46,358 nucleotides of DNA from Rubrivivax sp. (GTDB taxonomy: Bacteria; Pseudomonadota; Gammaproteobacteria; Burkholderiales; Burkholderiaceae_C): assembly GCA_020852865.1 (NCBI GenBank), contig JADYZZ010000001.1:1-46358 (forward strand), read 5' to 3'. The notes beneath the pieces are model-generated. The model made no database searches. It had not been told where the DNA came from and worked only from the letters and a program-made list of their open reading frames with translations. A program made the translations under genes and the position numbers. Numbering within the stretch: position 1 is the first letter of the stretch; the number at the start of each line of letters is the position of its first letter. Shown piece by piece: positions 24,808-37,401 of this stretch.

Positions 24808-25503
24808 ATGCCTGCCCCCCGCAGCGCGAAGAACCCACCGAGCGACGCCCGCAGCGCGGGCGCGGTGCCGCTCGCCGACGCCGACCTGCTGCGCCTGCAG
24901 ACCCTGCTCGACGCCGTGCCCGCACCGCTCGAGCCGCTCGACCTGAGCGCCGTCGACGGCTTCCTGTGCGGCGTGCTGCTGCAGCCGCAGGAGCTGCCGC
25001 CGCAGCGCTGGATCCCCGGCATCGCCGACGCCGAAGGCCGCGCCGCGCCCGGCGACCTGACCGAGCTGCACGCGCTCGTGCTGCGGCGTCACGCCGAACT
25101 GGGGCGCGCGATCGCGGCGCGCCGCTGGTTCGATCCGTGGATCGCCGACACCGGCGCTGCGCCGGCAGACGCCGTGCGGCCCTGGGTCGCCGGCTTCGCG
25201 CTGGCCACCGAGCGCTTCCCGGCGCTGCTGGCGATCGACGACCCGGCGCTGCTGGAGCCGCTGGCGCTGCTGTTCATGCACTTCGAGCCGAGCGACCTCG
25301 AGGACGCCGAGGCACTGCTCGCGGTCATCGACACGCTGGAGCCGCCCGCCGATCTGGCCGAGGCAGCCGAGGATCTGGTGCGCGCCGTGCTGCTCATCGC
25401 CGACGTCTCGCGGCCGCGCGACCCGAAGGCGGCCGGCGCACGCGAGCCGGCGCGCGCCGAGCCCGCCGCCAGGGGCGCCGCCGGCCGCCGCAGATCGCGC
25501 TGA
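24808..25503 (+). CDS. UPF0149 (YecA/YgfB) family protein
   Basis: A 231-residue protein with the family core LDLSAVDGFLCGVLLQPQELPPQ, then RWFDPWIADT, GFALATERFPALL and FMHFEP. YecA/YgfB proteins are helical, of uncertain role. The usual C-terminal SEC-C zinc motif is missing; the tail is instead Arg/Ala-rich (ARGAAGRRRSR). ATG at 24808 is chosen; a TTG three codons earlier is possible. Confidence 0.82.
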   Translation: MPAPRSAKNPPSDARSAGAVPLADADLLRLQTLLDAVPAPLEPLDLSAVDGFLCGVLLQPQELPPQRWIPGIADAEGRAAPGDLTELHALVLRRHAELGRAIAARRWFDPWIADTGAAPADAVRPWVAGFALATERFPALLAIDDPALLEPLALLFMHFEPSDLEDAEALLAVIDTLEPPADLAEAAEDLVRAVLLIADVSRPRDPKAAGAREPARAEPAARGAAGRRRSR

Positions 25504-25630
25504 AGGCACCGCCCGGCGCCTCTGCCGTCGCACGGCGCAGGACGAACCGGCAGCGCGAACCCCTGGCGTCGGCGCCGCACGGCGCTGCCTGGTCGGCCTC
25601 AGTGCCGCGCGGCGCGCTGCGTCGCCGGCC

Positions 25631-26089
25631 TCAGCGGCGCACCTCGCGCTCGCGCCGCTGGCCGCTCTCGATGGCCTGCACGATCGTGCGCATCTGCCCG
25701 GCCACGACCTCGAGCAGGTCGTCCAGCGTGACCACGCCGACCAGCAGCCCCCGCGCGTCGACCACCGGCAGCCGGCGCAGGCCCTTGCGGCGCATCGTCG
25801 CCAGCAGGTCGGCGAACGAGCTCGTCTCTTGCGCCGTGACGACGTCGGTCGTCATCACGTCCTCGACGCGCAGCGTGCGCGCGTCCAGCTCCTCGGCCAC
25901 CACCGCCGTCACGATGTCGCGATCGGTCAGCATGCCCACGACGACGCGCCCCGCGTCGGTGACGTCGACCACCAGCAGGCATCCAACGTGCTGCTCGCGC
26001 ATGCGGCGCGCAGCGGCGGCGAGCGGCGTCGCGCGCTCGGCGACCACGACGATGCGGCTGCAGATCTCGCCGGCGTTCAGGGTGTTCAT
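25631..26089 (-). CDS. CBS-domain protein
   Basis: A 152-residue protein made of two CBS motifs: TPLAAAARRMREQHVGCLLVVD with GMLTDRDIVTAVV, and TSSFADLLATMRRKGLRRLPVVD with GVVTLDDLLEVV. A CBS pair (Bateman module) binds adenine nucleotides. It stands alone, without a catalytic domain. It is convergent with the UPF0149 gene. AAGGACGG before the ATG could be the ribosome-binding site. Confidence 0.9.
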   Translation of the reverse strand: MNTLNAGEICSRIVVVAERATPLAAAARRMREQHVGCLLVVDVTDAGRVVVGMLTDRDIVTAVVAEELDARTLRVEDVMTTDVVTAQETSSFADLLATMRRKGLRRLPVVDARGLLVGVVTLDDLLEVVAGQMRTIVQAIESGQRREREVRR

Positions 26090-26324
26090 GTCCGTCCTTC
26101 CTTGCCCGCCACCTCGGCGACCGGGCCAAGCGTGACCGCATGGCGCGCGGCGGCGTTGAGTGCGCGCAAGCTCGGAGCGCAGGCGCAGCAGCGCGTCGCT
26201 CCCGGCGCCGGCACGTGAACTGGGGCACGACGAACCCGCAGTTCGCGCCATCGGGCGCGGTTCGCGCACGGGATACTCGCGCGCAGCCCTGTCACACCCG
26301 AACCCGGTCACCGCGAGGCCCACG

Positions 26325-26525
26325 ATGAAGGACTCCCGCCGCCCTGTGCCCTGGTACGCGCCCTGGCGCAGCGTCGAACGCGCGGCGGCCGATGAAACCG
26401 ACGCGGCCGACCTGGGAACGGCCTTCGGCCTCGACCTCAGTCTGCAGCCCCTGGAGGACCTCGCACCCGCCGACGAGCGCCGCGACGACCCGGCGCGGCC
26501 GGGCCACCGGCCCCGTCGCCGCTGA
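26325..26525 (+). CDS. Small hypothetical protein
   Basis: A possible 66-residue acidic-middle, Arg-rich-end protein (MKDSRRPVPWYAPWRSVER, then LGTAFGLDLSLQPLEDLAP). I do not recognise it. It fills an otherwise empty space between two stress-related genes. The composition (Trp/Tyr near the start, a coherent acidic segment) looks more like a protein than an antisense shadow, but support is weak. Confidence 0.35.
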   Translation: MKDSRRPVPWYAPWRSVERAAADETDAADLGTAFGLDLSLQPLEDLAPADERRDDPARPGHRPRRR

Positions 26526-26561
26526 GCGCCGCCGAGCGCGCCTGACGGCGCGGACCAGTGC

Positions 26562-26984
26562 CTAGCGGATCAAGAGCACGGGCACCTGCGTCTCGGCCAG
26601 CACCTTCGTGGCCACCGAGCCGACCATGAGCTTGACCAGGCTGCCGTGGCCGCGCGAGCCCATCACGATGAGGTCGAAGCCGCCCTTGGCGGCACGCGCC
26701 ACCACGGCCTCGGCCGGCTGTCCGACCTTGGCCTCGAACGTGGCCTCGATGCCCTGTCTGGCGAAGAAGGAACGGATCGGCTTGAACACCTTCTCGGCCG
26801 CGTCGGCGTAATAGGCCTTGAGCGCCTCGCGTCCGATCACGGCGGCCGCCCGCCCCGGCAGCGGCTGCACCGCGTGCAAGACGGTGTACTCGTGCTGCGT
26901 CCCCAGCCATTCGTCGTGCGCGGCCAGGTAGGCGAGCATGCGCTTGGTGTAGGGGCTGCCGTCGACGGCGGCGAGGATCTTCAT
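26562..26984 (-). CDS. Universal stress protein, UspA family
   Basis: A 140-residue single-domain protein. It starts MKILAAVDGSPYTKRMLAYL and has the ATP-binding pattern GSRGHGSLVKLMVGSVATKVL (G-x2-G-x9-GS) and the end VPVLLIR. It is therefore of the ATP-binding UspFG-like class. ATG at 26984 has AGGAGT nearby upstream. The palindromic repeat at 27046-27110 separates it from the next gene on the strand. Confidence 0.93.
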   Translation of the reverse strand: MKILAAVDGSPYTKRMLAYLAAHDEWLGTQHEYTVLHAVQPLPGRAAAVIGREALKAYYADAAEKVFKPIRSFFARQGIEATFEAKVGQPAEAVVARAAKGGFDLIVMGSRGHGSLVKLMVGSVATKVLAETQVPVLLIR

Positions 26985-27045
26985 GACGACTCCTTTGCTG
27001 GGCAACGCAATCATGACAGCCGGCGCCGGCGGCCGCTTGAGAGGG

Positions 27046-27110
27046 CTCAGAGCCGGTGATGACATGAATCGCGCCGGTGCATGATCCATGGCTTTGCAGG
27101 CCCTTGCTCA
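27046..27110 (-). repeat. Dispersed palindromic repeat, copy 3 (diverged)
   Basis: CTCAGAGCCGGTGATGACATGAA at the left and ATGATCCATGGCTTTGCAGG plus CCCTTGCTCAG at the right correspond to the two arms of copy 2, with several changes. On the minus strand it starts with the TGA stop of the metallophosphoesterase gene (27110-27108). Confidence 0.6.
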
Positions 27111-27884
27111 GACCTCGACGGTGAGTGCGCCGTCGTGACCCGCGCTCTCGCCCTTGGCGCGCAGACCGCGGGCGTTGCACAGTACGCGCGTCGGCTGCCG
27201 CCCGGGCCGCGGCACGAGGTAGTCGCGCCGGCAATGCAGGTGCCCGTGCAGCCATAGGTCGGCGTACGCGATCAGGTCGTCGTCGGCATTGCAGAAGCTC
27301 GCGGTGGCGGGATTGAGCCCGTAGCGCGGGTCGGCGCTGCGCGCGCTCGGGCCGAAGTGCGTGATCGCGACCGTGGCGTCCCAGCGGCCGCGCGCGGGCC
27401 GTGCCAGCTCCTGCTCGAGCCAGGCGCGGCAGTCCAATGCCTGCGCGCGCAGGCGCTGGGCATCGAGCGCGTGGTCCGCGTCGCTGGCTCCCATCAAGCG
27501 CAGGAACCAGCCGGCGGCGCGCATGCAGCGCACGCGCTGCGCCTCGCCCATGAGGTCGAAGTCGTTCCAGCGCACCGTGCCGAGCAGCCGCACGCGGCGG
27601 CCGTCGCGGCCGGCGAGCACGACGGCTTCGCGTTCGAGCAGCCGCAGCCCGATCGCGCCCAGGCGCTCGCGCAGGCGCGGCCAGGCCGCCGCGATGTCGC
27701 GGCCGTCGAACTCGTGGTTGCCGGCGACCACCAGCACCGGCACCGGCCAGCCGGCGAAGCGCTCGTAGGCAGCCCAGGTGGCATCGATGTCGCCGGCCAG
27801 CACGAGCAACTCGGCATCGGGCGCGGGCTGCGGCGTGAAGTCCTCGGTTTCGAGGTGCAGGTCGGACAGCAGCTGCAGCCTCAT
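27108..27884 (-). CDS. Calcineurin-like metallophosphoesterase
   Basis: A 258-residue protein with the metal-binding motifs of the family in order: SDLHLE near the N-terminus (Asp8, His10), LAGDID, VVAGNHEFDG, ITHFGPS and HGHLHCRRDY. These coordinate two metal ions for phosphoester hydrolysis; substrate unknown. It lies 52 bases downstream of pckG on the same strand. Confidence 0.9.
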   Translation of the reverse strand: MRLQLLSDLHLETEDFTPQPAPDAELLVLAGDIDATWAAYERFAGWPVPVLVVAGNHEFDGRDIAAAWPRLRERLGAIGLRLLEREAVVLAGRDGRRVRLLGTVRWNDFDLMGEAQRVRCMRAAGWFLRLMGASDADHALDAQRLRAQALDCRAWLEQELARPARGRWDATVAITHFGPSARSADPRYGLNPATASFCNADDDLIAYADLWLHGHLHCRRDYLVPRPGRQPTRVLCNARGLRAKGESAGHDGALTVEV

Positions 27885-27936
27885 GCGCAGGCCTGCCCGC
27901 GCGCGGCCGGCAGGCCGCCGGCACCGCGCCGGCGCC

Positions 27937-29805
27937 TCAAGCCGCCGCCAGCCGCTGCGCGATGCGCTCGCGCGTCTCGCGCAGCTCGGGCGGCAGGTGG
28001 TGGGCGAGCGTCGTGAACAGCTCGTCGTGCAGCGCGAGCTCCTGCTGCCAGGCCGCGCGGTCGATGCCGATCACGGACTGGAACTGCTCGCGGGTGAACG
28101 TCAGCCCGCTCCAGCGCAGGTCCTCGTAGGCCGGGCTCAGGCCGAAGGCGTTGGCGTGGGCGCCGGCGCGGCCCTCGAGGCGGCCGAGGATCCACTCGAG
28201 CACACGCATGTTCTCGCCATAGCCGGGCCAGACGAACTTGCCGTCGGCTCCCTTGCGGAACCAGTTGACGCAGAACACGCGCGGCAGCGTCGCGCCCGCT
28301 TCCTGCAGCCTGGCGCCCAGGTCCAGCCAATGCCGGAAGTAGTCGCTCATGTGGTAGCCGGTGAAGGGCAGCATCGCGAAGGGGTCGCGCCGCACGACTC
28401 CGGTGGCGCCGGCCTGCGCCGCCGTGGTCTCGCTGCCCATCGTGGCAGCCATGTAGATGCCCTCGGCCCAGTTGCGCGCCTCGGCCACCAGCGGCACGGT
28501 GGTGCTGCGCCGGCCGCCGAAGACGAAGGCGTCGATGGCGACGCCGTGCGGATCGTCCCACTGCGCGTCGAGCACGGGGTTGTTCGTCGCCGCGACCGTG
28601 AAGCGGGCGTTGGGATGCGCGGCCCTGGTGCCGGTGGCCTTGCCGATCTCGGGCGTCCAGTCGCGGCCCTGCCAGTCGATCAGGTGCGCCGGCGGCTCGG
28701 CGGTCATGCCCTCCCACCACACGTCGCCGTCGTCGGTGAGCGCAACGTTGGTGAAGACGACGTCGCGCCCGAGCGAATCCATGCAGTTCGGATTCGTCTG
28801 GTAGTTGGTGCCCGGCGCGACGCCGAAGTAGCCGGCTTCGGGGTTGATCGCGTACAGGCGCCCGTCGGCATGCGGCTTGATCCAGGCGATGTCGTCGCCG
28901 ATCGTGGTGACCTTCCAGCCTTCGTAGCCGGCGGGCGGAACCAGCATGCTGAAGTTGGTCTTGCCGCAAGCGCTGGGGAAGGCGGCCGCGACATGGTATT
29001 TCTTGCCCTGCGGGTTGGTCACGCCGAGGATCAGCATGTGCTCGGCCAGCCAGCCCTGCTCGCGCCCCATCGTGCTGGCGATGCGCAGCGCGAAGCATTT
29101 CTTGCCCAGCAGCGCATTGCCGCCGTAGCCCGAGCCGTAGCTCCAGATCTCGCGCGTCTCGGGGTAGTGGACGATGTACTTGGTCTTGTTGCACGGCCAG
29201 CTCACGTCCTGCGCGAGCGGCGCCAGCGGCGCGCCGACGCTGTGCACGCAGGGCACGAACTCGCCGTGGCTGCCCAGCACGTCGAGCGCGCCGCGGCCCA
29301 TGCGCGTCATCACGCGCATGCTCAGCGCCACGTAGGGGCTGTCGGTCAGCTCGACGCCGATGTGCGCGATATGCGAGCCCAGCGGTCCCATCGAGAAGGG
29401 CACGACGTACAGCGTGCGGCCGCGCATGGCGCCCTTGAACAGCGCGTTCGGGCCGGTCTGCAGCAGCGCGCGCATCTCGGCCGGGGCCATCCAGTTGTTG
29501 GTGGGGCCGGCGTCGTCGGGACTGCGGCTGCAGATGAAGGTGCGGTCCTCCACGCGCGCCACGTCGTCCGGGTCGCTGCGCGCGAGGAAGCTGCCCGGGC
29601 GCAGCTCGGGGTTGAGCCGCAGCAGCGTGCCGGCCGCCACCAGCCGCTCGGCCAGACGCTGGTACTCCTGCTCGCTGCCGTTGCACCAGTAGACCTCCGC
29701 GGGCTCGGTCAGGGCCGCGATCTCGGCCACCCAGGCGATCAGCCTGGCATGCGTGACGTAGCCGGGAACGTTGAGGCGAATGCCCTCCATCGCGGGTTGG
29801 TTCAT
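27937..29805 (-). CDS. pckG: Phosphoenolpyruvate carboxykinase (GTP)
   Basis: A 622-residue enzyme converting oxaloacetate and GTP to PEP. It shows the GTP-type P-loop [12 protein letters not shown] with the hyper-reactive Cys280, [22 protein letters not shown], the PEP-binding [18 protein letters not shown] and the nucleotide region [16 protein letters not shown]. The length is standard. It is the key gluconeogenic step from C4 acids. It diverges from the MOSC gene across 270 bases, where no clear promoter is seen. Confidence 0.96.
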   Translation of the reverse strand: MNQPAMEGIRLNVPGYVTHARLIAWVAEIAALTEPAEVYWCNGSEQEYQRLAERLVAAGTLLRLNPELRPGSFLARSDPDDVARVEDRTFICSRSPDDAGPTNNWMAPAEMRALLQTGPNALFKGAMRGRTLYVVPFSMGPLGSHIAHIGVELTDSPYVALSMRVMTRMGRGALDVLGSHGEFVPCVHSVGAPLAPLAQDVSWPCNKTKYIVHYPETREIWSYGSGYGGNALLGKKCFALRIASTMGREQGWLAEHMLILGVTNPQGKKYHVAAAFPSACGKTNFSMLVPPAGYEGWKVTTIGDDIAWIKPHADGRLYAINPEAGYFGVAPGTNYQTNPNCMDSLGRDVVFTNVALTDDGDVWWEGMTAEPPAHLIDWQGRDWTPEIGKATGTRAAHPNARFTVAATNNPVLDAQWDDPHGVAIDAFVFGGRRSTTVPLVAEARNWAEGIYMAATMGSETTAAQAGATGVVRRDPFAMLPFTGYHMSDYFRHWLDLGARLQEAGATLPRVFCVNWFRKGADGKFVWPGYGENMRVLEWILGRLEGRAGAHANAFGLSPAYEDLRWSGLTFTREQFQSVIGIDRAAWQQELALHDELFTTLAHHLPPELRETRERIAQRLAAA

Positions 29806-30075
29806 CGGGTCTCCAATCGTGAAAAGGCCGGGTAGGCGGGATTGGGCGAACCCCCTGGCCGCACCGCCCCGGCCGCTCGACCGTTGCCGGCATGCCCTAG
29901 CGCGCGCCGCGAAGGGCCTCGCCCAATACCGTGTCGCCCCGGACTCCGCCTCGCGACGCTCCCGCGGCCGCCGCCGCGGGGGACGGGAATTGTGACCTCA
30001 ATCACCGAGGGCGGTCACCGCCCGTCCGCAGGGGCCGGCACGGCCCGGCGCCGGCGGCGTGCTAAAAGCCCGGCC

Positions 30076-30666
30076 ATGACGGCGGCACGCACGATTCGCA
30101 TCGAGAGCGTGAACCGTGCCCGTGCCCGCGCACTGCGCGTCGGCGAACGGAGCGTGCTCTCGGCGATCGCCAAGCAGCCCCTGGCGCCGGGCGCGACGGT
30201 TGCCGTGGGCCGGCTCGGCCTGGAGGGCGACGAGCAGGCCGACGCGGCGGCGCATGGCGGCCTGGACAAGGCGGTGTACGCCTACCCGAGCGAGCACTTC
30301 GCGTTCTGGCAGACGGTGCGCGCGCAGGCCGGCGCGGCCACCTGGGGTCAGGCGCTGGCGCCGGGCGCGCTCGGCGAGAACCTGACGCTGGCCGGGGTGC
30401 TGGAAAGCGAGCTGTGGATCGGCGACCGCCTGCACCTGACCGGCTGCGTGCTGGCGGTGAGCGCGCCCCGCTTTCCCTGCGGCAAGCTCGACGCGGCGCT
30501 GGGCTTCGCCCATGCCTCGCGCATGATGGTGCAGTCGGGCTGGTGCGGCAGCTACCTCGCCGTCATCGAGCCGGGCAGCGTGCGCGCCGGCGACCTGGCC
30601 GAACTGCGGCCCGGGCCGCGCGAAGTGAACCTGCGCGAGCTGTTCAAGGCGCGCGCGCGGGCCTGA
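30076..30666 (+). CDS. MOSC-domain protein (YiiM-like)
   Basis: A 196-residue protein with the MOSC pattern: GLEGDEQADAAAHGGLDKAVYAYPSEHF-type opening, ALGENLTLAGV, ELWIGDRLHLTGCVLAVSAPR and the conserved cysteine in FPCGKLDAALGF. MOSC domains handle molybdenum-cofactor sulfur or related reductive reactions. The stand-alone form resembles YiiM, linked to detoxification of N-hydroxylated bases. ATG at 30076 is chosen. Confidence 0.9.
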   Translation: MTAARTIRIESVNRARARALRVGERSVLSAIAKQPLAPGATVAVGRLGLEGDEQADAAAHGGLDKAVYAYPSEHFAFWQTVRAQAGAATWGQALAPGALGENLTLAGVLESELWIGDRLHLTGCVLAVSAPRFPCGKLDAALGFAHASRMMVQSGWCGSYLAVIEPGSVRAGDLAELRPGPREVNLRELFKARARA

Positions 30667-30729
30667 TGGCCCCGGCCCCGCAACCGCGATCGGCGCGCTG
30701 CAAGCGCGAGGCATGGCACAGTGCGGCCC

Positions 30730-31587
30730 ATGCTCGCCTATCGCCACGGCTTTCACGCCGGCAACCACGCCGACGTGCTCAAGCACCTCGTGCTGGCCGA
30801 GATCCTCACCTACCTGAACGCCAAGGACAAGGGCTGGCGCTGCGTCGACACCCATGCCGGCGCCGGCGGGTACTCGCTCGTCGGCGTGCAGGCCGGCAAG
30901 CGCCGCGAGTTCGAGCAAGGCATCGGCCGCCTTTACGGGCGGCATGACCTGCCGGCACCGCTGAGCGCCTACGTCGAACTCGTGCGCCGCTTCAACGGCG
31001 GCGGTGCGCTGCGCCAGTACCCGGGCTCCCCCGCGATCGCCCACATGCTGATGCGGCCGCAGGACCAGCTTCGCCTGTTCGAGCTGCACCCGACCGATGC
31101 CGGGATCCTCGCCTCCTACCTCGGCGCCGAGCCGGGCGTCCAGGTGCGGTCGGCCGACGGCTTCGCCGCGCTCAAGTCGGTGTTGCCGCCGCCCACGCGC
31201 CGCGGCGTCGTGCTGATCGACCCGCCCTACGAGATCAAGACCGATTACGCCCGGGCGCTGGCCGCGCTGCGCGAGACGCTGGCGCGCTTTGCCGAGGCGG
31301 TGGTGATCGTCTGGTTGCCGCAGCTGCAGCTCGTCGAGGCCGCCCGACTGCCGCAGCGGCTGAAGGCGAGTGCCGACGCGCACGCGAAGAAGGGCTGGCT
31401 GCACGCCCGGCTCACCGTGGCCGAGGCCGACGCCCACGGCTTCGGCATGCTGGGCAGCCATGTCTTCGTGGCCAACCCGCCGCACACGCTGCATGCCACG
31501 CTCGCGCCGCTGCTGCCCTGGCTCGCTGCGGCGCTGGCGCAGTTCGGCGGCGCCCGGGGCTCGGTCGAGCGCTCGCGCGCGGCCTGA
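30730..31587 (+). CDS. rlmJ: 23S rRNA (adenine2030-N6)-methyltransferase
   Basis: A 285-residue methyltransferase. The N-terminus MLAYRHGFHAGNHADVLKH is diagnostic of RlmJ; CVDTHAGAGGY binds SAM and the catalytic DPPYE follows in GVVLIDPPYEIK. FGMLGSHVFVANPP closes the domain. It methylates N6 of A2030 in 23S rRNA. ATG at 30730 gives the canonical start. A hairpin lies directly after the stop, between it and convergent tgt. Confidence 0.95.
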   Translation: MLAYRHGFHAGNHADVLKHLVLAEILTYLNAKDKGWRCVDTHAGAGGYSLVGVQAGKRREFEQGIGRLYGRHDLPAPLSAYVELVRRFNGGGALRQYPGSPAIAHMLMRPQDQLRLFELHPTDAGILASYLGAEPGVQVRSADGFAALKSVLPPPTRRGVVLIDPPYEIKTDYARALAALRETLARFAEAVVIVWLPQLQLVEAARLPQRLKASADAHAKKGWLHARLTVAEADAHGFGMLGSHVFVANPPHTLHATLAPLLPWLAAALAQFGGARGSVERSRAA

Positions 31588-31606
31588 TCGGCGGACGATC
31601 CGCCGA
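31588..31606. terminator. Bidirectional hairpin between rlmJ and tgt
   Basis: TCGGCGGA and TCCGCCGA form a perfect 8-bp stem around CGA, starting right after the rlmJ stop and 25 bases from the end of tgt on the other strand. No T-run is seen on either side. Confidence 0.5.
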
Positions 31607-31631
31607 GGCCGCGCGCTCGGCCCCGCGCCGG

Positions 31632-33903
<2,272 letters not shown>

Positions 33904-34063
33904 CGGCAGCAGGCTGTACCGGTCTGCGCTGGTGCCGATGCGGAACGTGCCGGCACGATTCCCGTCGTCACAAGCTCGGGGTGGATGTTCGCAGCCCGGC
34001 CCGCCGGTGCAGCGTTCGCGCGCCCGGCTGCGCCACGGGGCCCCGGACGGCGAGAATTGTTCC

Positions 34064-36211
34064 ATGCCCGCCCCGACGACGCCGACCCGCGATGCAGGCC
34101 CGCGCCCCGCGGCGGGTGCCGGGAGGCAGCGGGCGACTGCCCGTCCCGCCCCGGCCGAGCCGGCCGGCGCGCGCGCCCTATCGGCGCCGGCGCGCGCGCT
34201 GCGCAAGCTCGGCCTCGTGCGCGACATCGACCTCGCGCTGCATCTGCCGCTGCGCTACGAGGACGAGACGCGCCTCGTGCCGATCGCCACGCTGCGCGAC
34301 GGCCAGCAGGCACAGGTGCAGGGCCAGGTGCGCGCGGCGCGCGTCGAGCAGCGCACGCGGCGCCAGCTCGTCGTGCGCATCGCCGACACCAGCGGCGAGC
34401 TCGTGCTGCGTTTCCTGCACTTCCACCCGGCACAGGAGAAGGCGATGGCACCCGGGCGGCTGCTGCGCGTGCTGGGCGAGGTGCGCGTCGGTCTGCTCGG
34501 CCGCGAGATGGTGCACCCGACCGTGCGCGCCGTCGCGGCAGACACGCCGCTGCCGCAAGCGCTGACGCCGGTGTATCCGACGAGCGCGCAGCTGCCGCAG
34601 GCTTACCTGCGCAAGGCGGTCGCCGGCGCGCTGGCGCGCGCACCCTTGGCCGAGCTGTGGCCCGCTGCCCTGCTGCCGCCTGCGCTCGCGGCCGGCCCGA
34701 CGCTGCGCGCCGCGCTGCAGGAGCTGCACCAGCCGGCGCCCGGGCAGGCGCCGGCGACGCTGGAGGACCGCAGCCGCCCGGCCTGGCAGCGCCTGAAGTT
34801 CGACGAGCTGCTCGCGCAGCAGCTCGCGCAGGCGCAGGCGCAGGCCCTGCGCGCCGCGCTGCGCGCGCCGGCGCTGGCGGCGCGCGCCGGTGCGCTGCAC
34901 GACGCGCTGCGCGCTGCGCTGCCCTTCACGCTCACCGCGGCGCAGCGGCGTGTGGCCGCCGAGCTCGAGCGCGATCTCGCGCGCGCACAGCCGATGCACC
35001 GCCTGCTGCAAGGCGACGTCGGCGCCGGCAAGACGGTGCTGGCGGCACTGGCCGCTGCGCGCGCCATCGACGCCGGCTGGCAATGCGCGCTGATGGCGCC
35101 CACCGAGATCCTGGCCGAGCAGCATTTCCGCAAGCTCGTCGCCTGGCTCGAGCCGCTCGGGGTGCAGGTGGCCTGGCTGAGCGGCAGCCGCAAGGGCCGC
35201 GCGCGCGCCCGCATGCTCGAGCTGGTGGCTTCGGGCGCCGCCGCGCTCGTGGTCGGCACGCATGCGGTGATCCAGCGCGACGTCGTGTTCGCCCGGCTCG
35301 GCCTCGCCGTAGTCGACGAGCAGCACCGCTTCGGCGTCGCGCAACGCCTGGCGCTGCGCGCCAAGCTCGCCGGGCAGGACCTCGAGCCGCACCTGCTCAT
35401 GATGAGCGCGACGCCGATCCCGCGCACGCTGGCGATGAGCTACTTCGCCGATCTCGACGTCAGCACGCTCGACGAGCTGCCCCCCGGCCGCACGCCGGTG
35501 GTGACGCGCGTGTTCGGCGAGGACAAGCGCGCGCAGGTGATCGCGAAGATCCGCGCCGAGCTGGCGGCCGGCCCCGCGCGCCAGGTGTACTGGGTGTGCC
35601 CGCTGGTCGAGGAGAGCGCGCATGTCGACCTGCAGAACGCCACCGCCACCCACGCCGAGCTCGCCGCCGCCCTGCCCGGCACGCCGGTCGGCCTGCTGCA
35701 CGGACGCATGGGCGCGGCCGAGAAGACGGAGGTGATGTCGCGCTTCACGGGCGGCGCGCTGCGCGTGCTCGTCGCCACCACCGTGATCGAGGTCGGCGTC
35801 GACGTGCCGGCGGCCAGCCTGATGGTGATCGAGCACGCCGAGCGCTTCGGCCTGGCGCAGCTGCACCAGCTGCGCGGACGCGTCGGCCGCGGTGCCGAGG
35901 CCAGCGTCTGCGTCCTGCTGTACGCGGCGCCGCTGTCGGCCACGGCCAAGCAGCGGCTGCGCGCGCTGGCCGAGACCGCCGACGGCTTCGAGATCGCGCG
36001 CCGCGATCTGGCGATCCGCGGCCCGGGCGAGTTCATGGGCGCGCGCCAGAGCGGGCAGGCGCTGCTGCGCTTTGCCGACCTCGAGGCCGACGCCGCCTTG
36101 CTCGACGCCGCGCGCGCGCTCGCCCCGCGCCTGCTGCGCGAGCAGCCCGAGGCGGCCGCGGCCCATGTGCAGCGCTGGCTGGGCACGGCCGCGGAATTCA
36201 TGAAGGCCTGA
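34064..36211 (+). CDS. recG: ATP-dependent DNA helicase RecG
   Basis: A 715-residue helicase for reversing stalled forks and branch migration. It has an N-terminal wedge region, Walker A GDVGAGKT at 317-324, DEQH at 418-421 and [13 protein letters not shown]. Then come the C-terminal helicase motifs [23 protein letters not shown] and [11 protein letters not shown] and the end [14 protein letters not shown]. The N-terminal 45 residues are Ala/Pro/Arg-rich and poorly conserved, so the start could be slightly downstream. Its TGA stop begins a palindromic repeat. Confidence 0.96.
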   Translation: MPAPTTPTRDAGPRPAAGAGRQRATARPAPAEPAGARALSAPARALRKLGLVRDIDLALHLPLRYEDETRLVPIATLRDGQQAQVQGQVRAARVEQRTRRQLVVRIADTSGELVLRFLHFHPAQEKAMAPGRLLRVLGEVRVGLLGREMVHPTVRAVAADTPLPQALTPVYPTSAQLPQAYLRKAVAGALARAPLAELWPAALLPPALAAGPTLRAALQELHQPAPGQAPATLEDRSRPAWQRLKFDELLAQQLAQAQAQALRAALRAPALAARAGALHDALRAALPFTLTAAQRRVAAELERDLARAQPMHRLLQGDVGAGKTVLAALAAARAIDAGWQCALMAPTEILAEQHFRKLVAWLEPLGVQVAWLSGSRKGRARARMLELVASGAAALVVGTHAVIQRDVVFARLGLAVVDEQHRFGVAQRLALRAKLAGQDLEPHLLMMSATPIPRTLAMSYFADLDVSTLDELPPGRTPVVTRVFGEDKRAQVIAKIRAELAAGPARQVYWVCPLVEESAHVDLQNATATHAELAAALPGTPVGLLHGRMGAAEKTEVMSRFTGGALRVLVATTVIEVGVDVPAASLMVIEHAERFGLAQLHQLRGRVGRGAEASVCVLLYAAPLSATAKQRLRALAETADGFEIARRDLAIRGPGEFMGARQSGQALLRFADLEADAALLDAARALAPRLLREQPEAAAAHVQRWLGTAAEFMKA

Positions 36212-36260
36212 GCCCGTGAAGACATGAACCACGCCCGCGCAGGGGTGCCGAAGGGCTCTC
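36209..36260 (+). repeat. Dispersed palindromic repeat, copy 4 (right arm decayed)
   Basis: The recG stop starts the sequence TGAGCCCGTGAAGACATGAA, then CCACGCCCGCGC, close to copy 2. The right side keeps only GGGCTCTC at about 36253-36260. Confidence 0.6.
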
Positions 36261-36302
36261 GGCGCGCGGCGGGCGGGCGCGGCCGCCTTCGATAATGGCG
36301 GC

Positions 36303-36950
36303 ATGGATGCCTTGCTGCCGCTCGTCGACTTCGTGCTGCACGTCGACCGCCATCTGCGCGAGTTCGTGCTCGCGCACGGCGCCTGGGTGTACGCGCTGCT
36401 GTTCGCGATCGTCTTCGTCGAGACCGGGCTGGTGGTGATGCCCTTCCTGCCCGGCGACTCGCTGCTGTTCGTCGTCGGCGCCCTGTGCGGCGTCGGACTG
36501 ATGCACCTGGCGCCGTCGATCGCGCTGCTGTGGCTGGCGGCGGTGCTGGGCAACCAGACCAACTACTCGATCGGCCGCGCCGTCGGCCCGCGCGTGTGGC
36601 GCTGGGACCAGAGCCGCTGGTTCAACCGGCGCGCCTTCGAGCAGGCGCACGCGTTCTACGAGCGCTACGGCGGCATCACGCTGGTGGCGGCGCGCTTCAT
36701 GCCCTTCCTGCGCACCTTCGCCCCCTTCGTCGCCGGCGTCGCCGCGATGACGCGCGGCAAGTTCACGCTCTACGACGTCGCCGGCGGCGGCCTGTGGGTG
36801 GGCAGCATCGTGCTCGCCGGCTACCTGTTCGGCAACCTGCCCTGGGTGCAGGCCAACTTCTCGCTCATCGTGTGGCTGATGATCGGCCTGCCGGGCGTGC
36901 TGGCGCTGGCCGGCGCCTGGCGCGCGCGCCGGGCGGCCGGCGCGCGCTGA
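36303..36950 (+). CDS. DedA-family membrane protein
   Basis: A 215-residue inner-membrane protein of the DedA/VTT (SNARE-associated) family: FVETGLVVMPFLPGDSLLF in the first re-entrant region, GNQTNYSIGR, then FYERYGGITLVAARFMPFLRTF, the conserved arginine-bearing motif, and four or more hydrophobic segments. DedA proteins influence membrane potential and lipid carrier flipping. It follows recG by 91 bases. Confidence 0.93.
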   Translation: MDALLPLVDFVLHVDRHLREFVLAHGAWVYALLFAIVFVETGLVVMPFLPGDSLLFVVGALCGVGLMHLAPSIALLWLAAVLGNQTNYSIGRAVGPRVWRWDQSRWFNRRAFEQAHAFYERYGGITLVAARFMPFLRTFAPFVAGVAAMTRGKFTLYDVAGGGLWVGSIVLAGYLFGNLPWVQANFSLIVWLMIGLPGVLALAGAWRARRAAGAR

Positions 36951-37047
36951 GCGCGGCGGCGTTCGCGCCCGCGCGCCGCGCCGGACGGCTCCGGCGCACT
37001 GCGCGCGACGGCTCGCAGGCGCCGCGCAAGGCGGCTGCGGCGCGCGT

Positions 37048-37251
37048 TCAGCGCACCGGCTGCGCGGTCTGCGGCCTGGCCCAGGAGGCCCGCAGGCGCT
37101 GCAGTTCGCGCCACAGCTCCGGCGGCAGCGCCGCCGCCTCGAGCACGCGCATCTCGAGCCCGCTGCGCAAGTCCAACGAGGAGTCAAGGCAGCCTTCGAG
37201 ATAGGCCACCGGGATGCGGCGCGGCCGCGTGTCGAAAGACGTGTCGAACAT
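37048..37251 (-). CDS. Small conserved-looking hypothetical protein
   Basis: A 67-residue frame reading MFDTSFDTRPRRIPVAYLEG, CLDSSLDLRSGLEMRVLEAA and ALPPELWRELQRLRASW. I do not recognise a family. It is soluble, with a coherent helical C-terminal half, and lies between dedA and the divergent oxyR promoter region. It could be translated from the ATG at 37251. A role cannot be given. Confidence 0.45.
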   Translation of the reverse strand: MFDTSFDTRPRRIPVAYLEGCLDSSLDLRSGLEMRVLEAAALPPELWRELQRLRASWARPQTAQPVR

Positions 37252-37401
37252 GGGGGCGTGTTGCGGGCCGGCGGCGTCGCCGCGAGCATGGATCGGGTGC
37301 AGCGCCGAGCGTCGCACGGCGCGCAGGCACGGGCCCACCCCTTGTTTGCGGGGCGGCGCCGCGCACGTCCGCAGGCGCGTGCACTTCGCCACAATCGGGA
37401 C

